The notes beneath the pieces are model-generated. The model worked only from the letters and a program-made list of their open reading frames with translations, ran no database searches and had not been told where the DNA came from. Below are positions 38,854-47,270 of a DNA stretch of 64,000 bases, in pieces (the stretch's first letter is position 1; every line of letters begins with the position of its first letter). The position numbers and the translations under genes are program-made. This DNA comes from Embleya scabrispora (lineage in GTDB: Bacteria > Actinomycetota > Actinomycetes > Streptomycetales > Streptomycetaceae): positions 2,666,001 through 2,730,000 of the forward strand of contig NZ_MWQN01000001.1 in assembly GCF_002024165.1 (NCBI RefSeq), in the 5' to 3' direction.

Positions 38854-39690
38854 ATGCGCAGCCACGCAAGACGCCGATTGGGTACGGAACTTCGGCTGCT
38901 CCGCACGGCGTCGGGTCTGTCCGGCGAGGAGGTGGCCGATTCCTGCGGCTGGGACCAATCCAAGATCAGCCGCATCGAGACCGCGAAGGTCGCGGTGTCG
39001 CGACACGATCTGCATCGCCTCTGCGGCATATACGGGGTCTGCGCGGCCGACGTCGAACGCCTCGAAGCGCTCCTGATCGAGACGCGCGGGCCGCGCTGGT
39101 GGGTCGCCTACTCGGACGTACTCGACGCCGCCTATCAGGAACTGATCGCGCTGGAGTCGCAGGCCACGGAGATCCGCGCCGCCAACGCCGGGATGATCCT
39201 CGGCCTGCTCCAGACCCGCGACTACGCGGCGGCCGTGATCGGCTCGGGGCCGATGATCCCCGACCCCGAACGCGCCGACGCGCTCGTGGAGATCCGGATG
39301 CGGCGACAGCGCGTGCTCACCGGGCCGAACCCGGCCAGGTTCCGCTCCGTCCTCGCCGACGGCGCCCTGCAATGCGAGATCGGCGGTCGCGGCGTGCTCA
39401 CCCGCCAACTCGCCCATCTCCTCGAACTCGGTGAATTGCCCAACATCGACATCCACGTGATACCGACGAGTTCCACCGCGAACGCCTACAACGGCGGCCT
39501 GACCATGTTCGATTTCTCCGGCCCGCACGCGCCCAGCGTGCTGTTCGTCGAATACCACGGCGGCATGCTGGTCAAGGAGGACGATCGCGACCTGCGCCGC
39601 TATCGCCGCCACCTCGACTACCTGTTCGCCAACGCCCTCTCCACCGACGACTCCAGAACCCTCATCTCGGCAAGGATGCGATCCCTGTGA
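38854..39690 (+). CDS. XRE-family regulator with DUF5753 (pair 2)
   Basis: 278-aa WhiJ-type regulator with helix-turn-helix LRLLRTASGLSGEEVADSCG then WDQSKISRIETAKVAVSRHD. The DUF5753 part has MILGLLQTRDYAAAVIGS, VEIRMRRQRVLTG and VLFVEYHGGMLVKEDDRDLR. GGGAGG precedes ATG 38854. It differs from pairs 1 and 3 in having the usual GC-rich codon use. Its stop overlaps the DUF397 start. Confidence 0.92.
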   Translation: MRSHARRRLGTELRLLRTASGLSGEEVADSCGWDQSKISRIETAKVAVSRHDLHRLCGIYGVCAADVERLEALLIETRGPRWWVAYSDVLDAAYQELIALESQATEIRAANAGMILGLLQTRDYAAAVIGSGPMIPDPERADALVEIRMRRQRVLTGPNPARFRSVLADGALQCEIGGRGVLTRQLAHLLELGELPNIDIHVIPTSSTANAYNGGLTMFDFSGPHAPSVLFVEYHGGMLVKEDDRDLRRYRRHLDYLFANALSTDDSRTLISARMRSL

Positions 39691-39869
39691 ACAACTTCCC
39701 GAACGCCTGGCGCAAGTCCACCCACTCGGGACACCAGGGCGACTGCGTGGAAGTGGCCCCGCGCATCGCCCATCTAGCGATCCGGGACAGCAAGCGCCCG
39801 GCGCAGGCCCAGTTGCGGCTGCCCCACCACGCCTGGCCCGACTTCCTGGCCTCGCTGCGACACGGGTGA
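39687..39869 (+). CDS. DUF397 protein (pair 2)
   Basis: 60-aa DUF397 protein: WRKSTHSGHQGDCVEVAPRI, IRDSKRPAQAQLRLP and a final W-x-x-FL motif. GTG 39687 overlaps the XRE stop by four bases. It is coupled to the regulator as in the other two pairs. Confidence 0.92.
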   Translation: MNNFPNAWRKSTHSGHQGDCVEVAPRIAHLAIRDSKRPAQAQLRLPHHAWPDFLASLRHG

Positions 39870-39961
39870 TCCACCCCGCCGCCGACCGCGACGATCGGCC
39901 GCGCCGTCTCGCGCCGAAAATCGGGATGAGCCGGCCGACCGGGCCCGGCTAGGGTGGTGGC

Positions 39962-40000
39962 ATGTCCGCCGCCGCATTCACGAGGACTCGCCGCCACTAG
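39962..40000 (+). CDS. Leader peptide of the erm gene
   Basis: 12-codon open frame MSAAAFTRTRRH, then TAG. It contains R-T-R, the Arg/Lys-X-Arg/Lys motif at which macrolide-bound ribosomes stall in erm leaders such as ErmDL. AGGGTGG just upstream could serve as its Shine-Dalgarno. Alternatively TAGGGT (39950-39955) is a -10 box, with TGAGCC 17 bp before it, in which case the message would start at the ATG. Its last codons form the left arm of a small hairpin (39989-40005). No homology search has been done, so this rests on position and motif. Confidence 0.6.
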   Translation: MSAAAFTRTRRH

Positions 40001-40076
40001 CGGCGGGCCGAGGCTTCCTCTCTTCCGGTTCCGCCGCACTTCGGGTCCCTGCCGGTGTGGCCGTTTCGGGCTGCCC

Positions 40077-40100
40077 GGCTCCGAACTGCCTTGCGGAGCC
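40077..40100 (+). promoter_or_regulatory. Hairpin masking the erm ribosome-binding site
   Basis: GGCTCCG (40077-40083), 10-nt loop, CGGAGCC (40094-40100). The right arm contains the GGAG that lies 8 nt before the GTG start of erm at 40106. A hairpin over the Shine-Dalgarno behind a leader peptide is the layout of translational attenuation in inducible erm genes. The upstream hairpin 39989-40005 (CGCCGC/GCGGCG) covers the leader's stop codon. Confidence 0.55.
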
Positions 40101-40105
40101 TTCTC

Positions 40106-40942
40106 GTGCCCTACCCCACTCATGGCGGACGCCATGAGCTCGGTCAGAACTTCCTCGTCGATCCCGCGGTGATCGACCTCTTCACGGACCTGGTCGGGCG
40201 TACGTCCGGGCCGGTCGTGGAGATCGGGCCCGGTGACGGTGCCCTCACCCTGCCGCTGAGCCGCACCGGTCGGCCGCTCACCGCGGTCGAGCTCGATCCC
40301 CGACACGCTCGGCGGCTGGCCCGTCGGGTGCCCGGGCACGTCCGGGTCGTGGCGGCCGATGTGATGCGGTTCCGGTTCCCCGATCGGCCCTTCACCGTGG
40401 TGGGCAACCTGCCCTTCCATCTGACGACTTCGGTGTTGCGGCGGCTGCTGGACACCGGACACTGGCAATCCGCGGTGCTGCTGGTGCAGTGGGAGGTGGC
40501 CCGGCGCCGGGCGGGTGTGGGTGGGGCCTCGATGCTGACGGCGGCCTGGTGGCCGTGGTTCGACTTCGAGGTGCACGCGCGCGTCCCGGCTCGGGCGTTT
40601 CGGCCGATGCCGTCGGTGGACGGCGGGTTGTTGTCCATGACGCGCCGGAGCACGCCGCTGGTCGTCGGGGCGCGGGAGCCGTACCAGGAGTTCGTCCGCC
40701 ACGTGTTCACCGGGCCGGGACGCGGGCTGCGCGAAATCCTGGAGCGCACCGGCCGGTTGCCCGGAGCCTCGGTGCGCGACTGGCTCGTCGCCGGCCGGAT
40801 CTCCCCCCTCGCGCTGCCCAAGGATGTGACGGCGGGTCAGTGGGCCTCGCTGTGGCGTGCGGTCGAGGGAGGAGGACGCGCGGACGGCGGCGAGGCGCGC
40901 GCCGGCCGACCGGGGGCCGGGCGGTGGCGGTCCCGGCGGTGA
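40106..40942 (+). CDS. erm: Erm-family 23S rRNA adenine-N6-methyltransferase
   Basis: 278-aa Erm methyltransferase, expected to methylate A2058 of 23S rRNA and give resistance to macrolides, lincosamides and streptogramin B. Motifs: RHELGQNFLVD (residues 9-19), SAM site VVEIGPGDGALT (38-48), VELDPRHARRL and the catalytic NLPFH (101-105). It resembles the actinomycete producer types. I prefer GTG 40106 over the longer frame from 40055, because the hairpin and its GGAG lie directly before it. Whether it mono- or dimethylates cannot be told. The C-terminus ends in an Arg/Gly-rich tail. Confidence 0.9.
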   Translation: MPYPTHGGRHELGQNFLVDPAVIDLFTDLVGRTSGPVVEIGPGDGALTLPLSRTGRPLTAVELDPRHARRLARRVPGHVRVVAADVMRFRFPDRPFTVVGNLPFHLTTSVLRRLLDTGHWQSAVLLVQWEVARRRAGVGGASMLTAAWWPWFDFEVHARVPARAFRPMPSVDGGLLSMTRRSTPLVVGAREPYQEFVRHVFTGPGRGLREILERTGRLPGASVRDWLVAGRISPLALPKDVTAGQWASLWRAVEGGGRADGGEARAGRPGAGRWRSRR

Positions 40943-40961
40943 CGTGGGCGGCGGCCCGTGC

Positions 40962-41792
40962 TCAGGCCCGCGCGATCGGCTCCTGGAGTTCGGTCACCCA
41001 CTGCTTCGGGTCCGGTGGGCACTCCAGGTTGACCTCGCGCGGGTAGCCGAGGGAGCGGTAGCCGTTGGCGTCGATCCAGTGGGCCAGGGCCTGCACGCCG
41101 CTCATCACGTCGTCCATCGAGCCCCGATGCACGAAGGTGGCGGCGTGCTCGATCGGCGGCAGGTCCACGATCGCGAAGTCGTGTTCCGGGCGCGGGTCGG
41201 CCGCGGCCGGAATGCCGGCGTTGATGACGATCGTGTCGTCGCGGTCGGGCGAGACCTCGTAGGAGGCGATGCCCGGCCCGGTCGGCGCCACCCCGGCGGC
41301 GGCCATCCGGCGGCACAGTTCGTCGTACAGCGGCCCGATGATCGGCCCGATGTCGCGCGGCCCGTCGGCGTCGACCGTGGTGGTCGCGGTCAGGACGGCC
41401 ACCCGGACCCCGGGGACGCGCTTGAGCACGATGTCGTCGTCGGCCATCCGGCCCTCCGCCTCGATGGTGCGCAGCCTCGCCTCGACCTGGGCCAACCGCC
41501 GGCCGTCCGCCGCCACCGCCGCGGCGAGCTCGGCCCGGCGCAGCCGCAACATGCCGCGCAACTCGCCGGCGCTCACCTGCTCGTCCAGGATGCTCCGGAC
41601 CTGCTGGAGGGTGAAGCCGAGGTCCTTCAGCGCGATCACCCGGTTGAGCCGGGCGAGTTGCTCGGCTCGATAGAAGCGGTAGCCGCTGACCGGGTCGACC
41701 CGGTCGGGGCGCAGCAGGCCGATGGCGTCGTAGTGCCGCAACATGCGGATGGACACGTTGCCGTGCCGGGCGAAGTCTCCGATGGTGAACAT
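40962..41792 (-). CDS. MerR regulator with GyrI-like effector domain
   Basis: 276-aa two-domain regulator. The N-terminus is MFTIGDFARHGNVSIRMLRH with YDAIGLLRPDRVDPVSGYRF, the MerR DNA-binding head. A helical linker follows, and from about residue 120 there is a GyrI/AraC-ligand-type domain (VRVAVLTATTTVDADG, WIDANGYRSLGYPREVNLE). Such proteins sense drugs or lipophilic compounds, so location beside erm may be meaningful, but they are separately oriented (convergent). ATG 41792 follows GGGAGG. Confidence 0.9.
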   Translation of the reverse strand: MFTIGDFARHGNVSIRMLRHYDAIGLLRPDRVDPVSGYRFYRAEQLARLNRVIALKDLGFTLQQVRSILDEQVSAGELRGMLRLRRAELAAAVAADGRRLAQVEARLRTIEAEGRMADDDIVLKRVPGVRVAVLTATTTVDADGPRDIGPIIGPLYDELCRRMAAAGVAPTGPGIASYEVSPDRDDTIVINAGIPAAADPRPEHDFAIVDLPPIEHAATFVHRGSMDDVMSGVQALAHWIDANGYRSLGYPREVNLECPPDPKQWVTELQEPIARA

Positions 41793-41811
41793 GACGCCTC
41801 CCAGTGCACGG

Positions 41812-41828
41812 CCTCACACGGTGTCAGG
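41812..41828. promoter_or_regulatory. Dyad upstream of the GyrI-type merR gene
   Basis: CCTCACACGGTGTCAGG: arms CCT-x-ACAC and GTGT-x-AGG around a central G. On the minus strand TTGACC directly precedes it, giving a -35 box followed by a dyad in the spacer as at MerR-type promoters. Likely autoregulatory site. Confidence 0.45.
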
Positions 41829-41851
41829 GTCAAGCCGCCGGGCCCGCGCCC

Positions 41852-42475
41852 TCACTCCACCGGCCCCGCCAGATCCCACCCCGGCGCCCGGACGTGGACG
41901 TGCACGCTGCCCGGCGCCACCTCCTCGCCGCAGCCGCGGCACATCAGGGCGGGGTCGAACGGGTGGTCCCCGTGTCGGAAGTCCACCGGCGGCTCGTCGG
42001 TCAGCCACCGGTCGCCCCAGGCCGCGAGGGTCTGCAGCACCGGCGCCAGGTCGCGGCCCCGGGCGGTCAGGTGGTACTCGAAGCGCGGCGGTCGTTCCTG
42101 GTAGCGCCGCCGCTCCAGGACCCCGGCCGCCTCCAGGGCGCGCAGCCGGGTGGTCAGGATGTCCCGGGGTGCGCCCGTGTTGCGCGCGATCACGTCGAAG
42201 CGGTGGTTGCCGAAGCCCATTTCGCGAATGGCCGGCAGCGCCCACTTCTCGCCGACCACACCCAGCGCCGACGCGACCGAGCAGGGCCGACCGACCGGCG
42301 CCCGGGCGGCGCGAGACCGTGCGGGAGCACCTGCCGCCGCCCTATCGGGCGCCCGACCGGAGTCGGCACCGGAGCCGATGGACAGGGCGTCCGAGGAATC
42401 GGAGGAGCCGGAAGACCTTGAGGAGCCGGAAGACCCGGAGGAGCCGGAAGAATCAGCGTTGACGACCACGCCCAC
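41852..42475 (-). CDS. HxlR-family regulator with Ser/Gly-repeat N-terminus
   Basis: 207-aa protein with the winged-helix HxlR domain in the middle: CSVASALGVVGEKWALPAIR, then EMGFGNHRFDVIARNTGAPR and DILTTRLRALEAAGVLERRR. A C-terminal zinc-ribbon-like CRGCGEEV pair is present. The first about 60 residues are low complexity (SSGSSGSSRSSGSSDSSD), from a GGAGGAGCCGGAAGA-type minisatellite at about 42388-42456. The true start may be downstream of the repeat; GTG 42475 is the outermost. It is divergent from an SDR gene, with a short palindrome between; HxlR proteins typically repress such neighbours. Confidence 0.85.
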   Translation of the reverse strand: MGVVVNADSSGSSGSSGSSRSSGSSDSSDALSIGSGADSGRAPDRAAAGAPARSRAARAPVGRPCSVASALGVVGEKWALPAIREMGFGNHRFDVIARNTGAPRDILTTRLRALEAAGVLERRRYQERPPRFEYHLTARGRDLAPVLQTLAAWGDRWLTDEPPVDFRHGDHPFDPALMCRGCGEEVAPGSVHVHVRAPGWDLAGPVE

Positions 42476-42525
42476 AAGGTTGCCATCCCCAACTCACCCG
42501 CGCTACGTTGACCGACGAAGTGAGT

Positions 42526-42541
42526 TGGATTTTCCAATCCA
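42526..42541. promoter_or_regulatory. Palindrome between hxlR-type and SDR genes
   Basis: TGGATT-TTCC-AATCCA (42526-42541), followed by CTAGATCGGAAGG. It lies 50 bp from the outermost hxlR start and 155 bp from the SDR start. This is the sort of short AT-rich dyad that HxlR proteins bind. Confidence 0.5.
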
Positions 42542-42696
42542 CTAGATCGGAAGGCGGCCGCCGTGAACAACGAGGCGTTACCCGCCGACGACGGAGTCGG
42601 CCCGCGTCGGTGATCACCGGCGGCGCCGGCCCGGCCGTCGCCCCCGCCGGGCGGTCCCTTTCCCCTTCCCGACGCTCCTCCCGAAAGCAGCCGTTC

Positions 42697-43404
42697 ATGC
42701 AGATCCCCGGCTCCGTAGCCCTCGTCACCGGCGCCAATCGTGGCCTCGGTCGCGCCTTCGCGCGTGCCCTGGTCGCCCGCGGCGCACGCACCGTGTACGC
42801 CGGCGCCCGCGACCCGGGCACCGTCACCGATCCCGGGGTCGTCCCGATCGAACTCGACATCACCGACCCCGAGCAGGTCGCCGCCGTCGCCCGCCGGCTC
42901 GACGACGTCACCCTGCTGGTCAACAACGCGGGCGTGTCCGGCTCGGCGTCGTTCCTGGGTGCCGGGACATCGGACCCGGCCCGCGCCGAGATGGAGACCA
43001 ACTACTTCGGCACGTTGTCCATGAGCCGCGCCTTCGCCCCCGTGTTGGCCCGCAACGGCGGCGGCGCACTGGTGAACGTGCTCTCCGTGCTGTCCTTCAT
43101 GACCCTGCCGCAGGTCGGCTCGTACAGTGCCTCCAAGGCCGCCGCCTGGTCGCTCACCAACGCGCTCCGCCTGGACCTCGCGGCCCAGGGCACCCTCGTG
43201 GTCGGGGTGCACGCGGGCTTCATCGACACCGAGATGGCCGCCGCCGTCCCGCTGCCCAAGATCGCCCCGGAGGACGTGGCCGGGCAGACCCTGGACGCGG
43301 TCGAGGCCGGCGCGTACGAGGTCCTGGTGGACCACTACAGCCGCGACGCCAAGGCCGCCCTGTCCGCTGCCCCGGAGGTCCTGTACCCGGCCCTGCGCGC
43401 CTGA
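42697..43404 (+). CDS. Short-chain dehydrogenase/reductase
   Basis: 235-aa classical SDR. Cofactor motif VALVTGANRGLGRAFA at residues 8-23, LVNNAGVSG, a catalytic Ser in NVLSVLSF and YSASKAAAWSLTNALRLDL with the Tyr-Lys pair. C-terminal loop VHAGFIDTEMAAAVPLPK. ATG 42697 (MQIPGSVALVTG) is chosen because the longer frame from 42508 overlaps the operator. It is the likely target of the divergent HxlR regulator and converges on the SARP gene 34 bp away. Confidence 0.88.
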   Translation: MQIPGSVALVTGANRGLGRAFARALVARGARTVYAGARDPGTVTDPGVVPIELDITDPEQVAAVARRLDDVTLLVNNAGVSGSASFLGAGTSDPARAEMETNYFGTLSMSRAFAPVLARNGGGALVNVLSVLSFMTLPQVGSYSASKAAAWSLTNALRLDLAAQGTLVVGVHAGFIDTEMAAAVPLPKIAPEDVAGQTLDAVEAGAYEVLVDHYSRDAKAALSAAPEVLYPALRA

Positions 43405-43438
43405 CCGAGGCCCCTCCCGCACCGGGGCCTCCCGCCGG

Positions 43439-45652
43439 TCAGTCGTGGCCGTGGTCGCCGGACTGGGCGAGGGAGCGGGTCACGCCGGCCTGCAACTCGG
43501 CACGGGCGGCCTCGTCGGTCGCGCCCGACCGGTCGAAGGCCGCCAACGCGCCGCGCCACAGCTCGGCGGCCTCCCGGTAGGCGAAGTGGATCTCCGCGTC
43601 CGAGGCGGCGAGGCGGGCGTAGTGGGCGGCCTTCGCCGCCGTCGCGCGCGAGGCCGAGGCCAGGTAGTGGTGCGCCAGCGCGGAGACGTCCCGGGGCCGC
43701 ACCGCCTCGATCGCCTCGGCCGTGCGCGCGTGCATCCGGGCCCGGCGCAGTTGGGACAGGTCCTCGTACAGGGTGTCCCGCACCAGCGCGTGGGTGAACC
43801 GCAGTTGGCCCGCGTCGGGCTCCACGAGCAGACCGGTCAGCAGCGCCGACTCGACCGCGTCGAGCACCGTGTCCTCGTCCGTGCCGCTCTGCGCGAGCAG
43901 GACGTCGACGTCGATGTCCCGGCCGAGCACACACGCCTGCTTGAGCACCTCCTGCGCGGCCTTGGGCAACCCGGCGACATGGCGGCGGATCACGTCGCGC
44001 ACCCCGACCGGCACCTCGGACACCGCCGCGTGCGCGCCCTCGGCGGCCAGCACCCGGGCCGTCTCCAGGACGTAGAACGGGTTGCCCGCGGTGCGGTCCA
44101 CGATCGCCCGTACGGTGTCCTCGTCGATCGCCGCCGAGACCGCGCCGCGGACCAGGTCGCCCACCGCCTCCGGGGCCAGGCCGGTGAGTTCGACCCGTTC
44201 CGGACCGCACCGCGCCAGCCGGGCCAGCGCGTCGGCGAGCAGGTCGCCCACCTCGTTGTGCCGATAGGTGACCACGAGCAGCACCCGACCGGTCGCGTCC
44301 CGGTCGGTGGCCAGATGGCACAGCAGCGCCAGCGTCTCCTCGTCGGCGCGGTGCACGTCGTCCAGGACCAGCAACCACGGCGTCTCGGCGGTGGCCCGGG
44401 CAAGGTAGCCCACCACCGCCTGATGCAACATCAGCTTGGCGGCGGCCTGATCGCCCACCGGGCTGTACGAGTCGGCGAGCAACGGCGCCAACACGCGCGC
44501 GGTGTCCTCGTCCGGCGGGCTCACCGCGGCCAGCGTGCGCAACATCTGGGTCCACGGCCACCCGGCGGGCGCACCGCCCGATTCGGGGCAGCGCCCCCAG
44601 GCCGCCCGCCAGCCCTCGGCGGCCAGCAACTCCCGTACATGCTCGGTCAACGCGGTCTTGCCCTCGCCCGGATCACCGCTGACCAGCGCCACCGCGAGCC
44701 GCCCGTCGGCCCGCTTCGCCGCGTTCAGCAGGTCGGCCGTCTCGACGGCCCTACCGATCAACGTGCTCGTGCGCGCCACCGGCACGTCCTCCTCCAGCTC
44801 GTCGGAAACCCGTACCGGCTCCGCGACTTCCCGACGCGCGGCGGGCGCCCCGGGCGCGGCGGCCGGCGTCGGCACCGCCTCCGGCGCGTCCAACTCGGCG
44901 GAGTGGGCCAGGATGTCGGCCTCCAGGCGCTGCAACCGCGACCCGGGCTCGACCCCCAACTCCTCGCGCAGCGCCGCCCGTACGCGGCGCAACACCGCGA
45001 GCGCGTCGCCCTGGCGGGCACACCGGTACAGCGCCAGCGCCAACAACCGCCAACTCTCCTCCCGCAGCGGGTGCGCCGCCGCGTGTGCCTCCAGGCCGGG
45101 CACGATGCCGGACGCCTGCCCGATGGCGAGACCGGCCTCGGCCCGACGCTCCACCGCGACCAGGCGCAACTCCTCCAGCCGGGCCGCCTCGGGCCGGGCC
45201 CACGGCTCGTCGGCGAACTGCGCGTACGCGGGCCCGCGCCACAGGTCGAGCGCCGCGGTCAACTCGCGTAGCGCGTCCTGCGCCGCCCCCGCCGCGAGGA
45301 GACCCCCGGCCCGGTGCACCAGGGCCTCGAAGCGCCACGCGTCGACCTCGTCCGTACCCACCCGGAACGCGTACCCCGGCGGCGCGGTGACCAGCACCGT
45401 CGAGGGGGTGCGCGGCGCGCGGTCGGGTTCGAGCGCGCGGCGCAGGTGCGATACGAAGGTCTGCACGGACCCGAGCGCGCGGTGCGGCGACTCGCCGTGC
45501 CACAGGTCCTCGATCAGCCGGTCGACCGGTACGACGTGCCCGCGCGCCAGGACGAGCCGAGCGAGAACGGCCCGATGACGTGGGCCGCGCAGGTCGGCCC
45601 GCCGGTCACCGTCCCACGCTTCGAGCGCTCCCAGAACACGAAACGTCAGCAT
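43439..45652 (-). CDS. AfsR/SARP-type regulator with ATPase domain
   Basis: 737-aa regulator. Residues 1-95 form the OmpR-like winged helix (LRGPRHRAVLARLVLARGHV), 100-245 the BTAD domain (QFADEPWARPEAARLEELRL, LREESWRLLALALYRCARQG) and 290-700 an AAA/NB-ARC-like ATPase. Walker A GDPGEGKT is at 326-333 and Walker B LLVLDDVH around 408. The protein stops after a short helical region; the long TPR part of many large relatives is missing. SARPs normally activate antibiotic gene clusters, but none is visible here, so the target is elsewhere. ATG 45652. Confidence 0.9.
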   Translation of the reverse strand: MLTFRVLGALEAWDGDRRADLRGPRHRAVLARLVLARGHVVPVDRLIEDLWHGESPHRALGSVQTFVSHLRRALEPDRAPRTPSTVLVTAPPGYAFRVGTDEVDAWRFEALVHRAGGLLAAGAAQDALRELTAALDLWRGPAYAQFADEPWARPEAARLEELRLVAVERRAEAGLAIGQASGIVPGLEAHAAAHPLREESWRLLALALYRCARQGDALAVLRRVRAALREELGVEPGSRLQRLEADILAHSAELDAPEAVPTPAAAPGAPAARREVAEPVRVSDELEEDVPVARTSTLIGRAVETADLLNAAKRADGRLAVALVSGDPGEGKTALTEHVRELLAAEGWRAAWGRCPESGGAPAGWPWTQMLRTLAAVSPPDEDTARVLAPLLADSYSPVGDQAAAKLMLHQAVVGYLARATAETPWLLVLDDVHRADEETLALLCHLATDRDATGRVLLVVTYRHNEVGDLLADALARLARCGPERVELTGLAPEAVGDLVRGAVSAAIDEDTVRAIVDRTAGNPFYVLETARVLAAEGAHAAVSEVPVGVRDVIRRHVAGLPKAAQEVLKQACVLGRDIDVDVLLAQSGTDEDTVLDAVESALLTGLLVEPDAGQLRFTHALVRDTLYEDLSQLRRARMHARTAEAIEAVRPRDVSALAHHYLASASRATAAKAAHYARLAASDAEIHFAYREAAELWRGALAAFDRSGATDEAARAELQAGVTRSLAQSGDHGHD

Positions 45653-45836
45653 GGATAAGAGACCTTACTGATGCGTCACGAGCGGCCGAGCGGCGGCCGG
45701 GGCCGAAGTCGTCCGGCTGTTGTCCCATGCCCGGATCAACACCGACTCGACGCCCGGTGAACACGCTTGCCGGGTTCATGTCGGCGGCATGCCGGGCACA
45801 TGTCGCGCCGGTGCCGACGCCCCTTCGCCCGCTCGC

Positions 45837-45876
45837 CGTTCGTCGGACACCGGGCGATCCCGGCGTCCGACGAACG
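45837..45876 (-). terminator. Hairpin after the HAAS-type gene
   Basis: GTTCGTCGGAC (45838-45848), one unpaired base, CCGGG, loop CGAT, CCCGG, one unpaired base, GTCCGACGAAC (45865-45875). A very stable stem 27 bp downstream of the stop at 45903. The remaining gap to the SARP start (45653-45836) shows nothing recognisable. Confidence 0.75.
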
Positions 45877-45902
45877 CGCTTGGGCCCGACCGCCTCGGCG
45901 CC

Positions 45903-47270
45903 TCAACTCCCGGCCGCGCCGGGCGGGTTGCCCGGGGACTGCGGCTCGCCGTCGGGGCGCGTGGAGGGTGCGCCCGGGGACGCGGCCGGGGGTTGCTGCT
46001 GCTGCGTGGTGCCGGGAGCCGCACCCGGCGCGGTGCCCGGTGGTGTACTCGGCACCGCGGCGGGCGGGTTGCCCGGCACCCCCGCCGACGGCGGGGTACT
46101 CGCCGGCGGCGCCTGTCCCGGCCGGACCGGAATCGCGATCGTGAACGGGGCCGTGCCCTCCACGATCCGGCACCCCGGCGCGCCCCGGTTCGGCTCGACC
46201 CGGGGCTGTGGGAAGGGCAGACTCTCCCGATTCGGCACCGCCGGCCGGCCGTCGGGCGTGCATCCGTAGTTCGAGGACCCACTGTACAAACCGAGTTGCC
46301 TGCCGTTCTGATCGAACAACAGAACGTCCTTGAGCGGCCGTCCCTGCGCGTCGAACGGGTAGATGTTCTGCAGCGGGTTGCCGTCCAGCGTGCCCATCAG
46401 CCTGCTGCTGTCCAGCGGGTGCCCGTCCGAACTGCTGTAGTACGAGGGGTAGTGCGTCCCCATGGGCTCCATCCGTACGGTCTCGCCCGGCTCGAACTGT
46501 CCCCCGCTCACCATGCCGATCCCGAGCCCGACCACCATCGCGTTGAGCGGCACCGCCAGCCAGACCAGTCGACGGTCGTGTCCCGAGCGCGAGCCCAGCC
46601 ACAACGAACCGGCCAGGGCCAGGATGCCGATCGCCACCGGCCACCACACCCCGCCCGTGATCACCCAGGTGAGCAGGGAGACGACCAATGCTCGTGCCAC
46701 CCACCAGGCGGACTGCAGACCGGTCAGGAACCGCACCGACTCGGCGAAGCGCCCGACGCGCAAGGACTCCCCGAGGGCCCTCGCACGGCGGGTGACCGAC
46801 AGTGCGGCGACCTCCGGCAGGCCGCGCTCGCGCCCGCGCAGCCACAGCGCGTTCACCGCCTCCACAGCCAGTGCGAGCACGCACGGAAAGATCCACCAGC
46901 GCTCCTGCGTGTCCTGCTGCGAGCCCAGCGCCACGCCGGTCACGAACGCCGCGCCCAGCGCCAACAGCAGCCCCAGCATCAGGAGTTCGGCCCGGCCGAC
47001 GCGGCGCAGCCGACCGCTGCCGCCGGTCGGCGTCAGCGGCGGATAGCCGGCCGCCGCGCGCAGTTCGGCGGCGTACTCGTGCGGGGTGCCGAGCCGGGCC
47101 CGGAGCGCGTCGGAGGTCACCGCGCCGTCGAGTTCGGCGACCACCTCGCTCAGATTGACCTCGACGTCGTCCAGGATCTCCTCCGCCTCGACGGCGGGCA
47201 GATCGGCCAGAACGCGGGCCACCTCGACGCGGTAGTCAGCGGCGACGGGGTGCAGTGCGGTGTCCTTCAT
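45903..47270 (-). CDS. HAAS/DUF1700-type membrane protein with Pro-rich tail
   Basis: 455-aa membrane protein. Residues 1-80 form the HAAS-like helical domain that pairs with PadR regulators (YRVEVARVLADLPAVEAEEI then LDDVEVNLSEVVAELDG, LGTPHEYAAELRAAAGY). Then come five or so transmembrane segments, an extracellular part with repeated short motifs (DGHPLDSS, DGNPLQNI, QGRPLKDV, NGRQLGLY) and a Pro/Gly/Ala-rich tail. Translation of ATG 47270 is coupled to padR by a four-base overlap. A PadR plus HAAS pair is a known signalling arrangement. Confidence 0.8.
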   Translation of the reverse strand: MKDTALHPVAADYRVEVARVLADLPAVEAEEILDDVEVNLSEVVAELDGAVTSDALRARLGTPHEYAAELRAAAGYPPLTPTGGSGRLRRVGRAELLMLGLLLALGAAFVTGVALGSQQDTQERWWIFPCVLALAVEAVNALWLRGRERGLPEVAALSVTRRARALGESLRVGRFAESVRFLTGLQSAWWVARALVVSLLTWVITGGVWWPVAIGILALAGSLWLGSRSGHDRRLVWLAVPLNAMVVGLGIGMVSGGQFEPGETVRMEPMGTHYPSYYSSSDGHPLDSSRLMGTLDGNPLQNIYPFDAQGRPLKDVLLFDQNGRQLGLYSGSSNYGCTPDGRPAVPNRESLPFPQPRVEPNRGAPGCRIVEGTAPFTIAIPVRPGQAPPASTPPSAGVPGNPPAAVPSTPPGTAPGAAPGTTQQQQPPAASPGAPSTRPDGEPQSPGNPPGAAGS

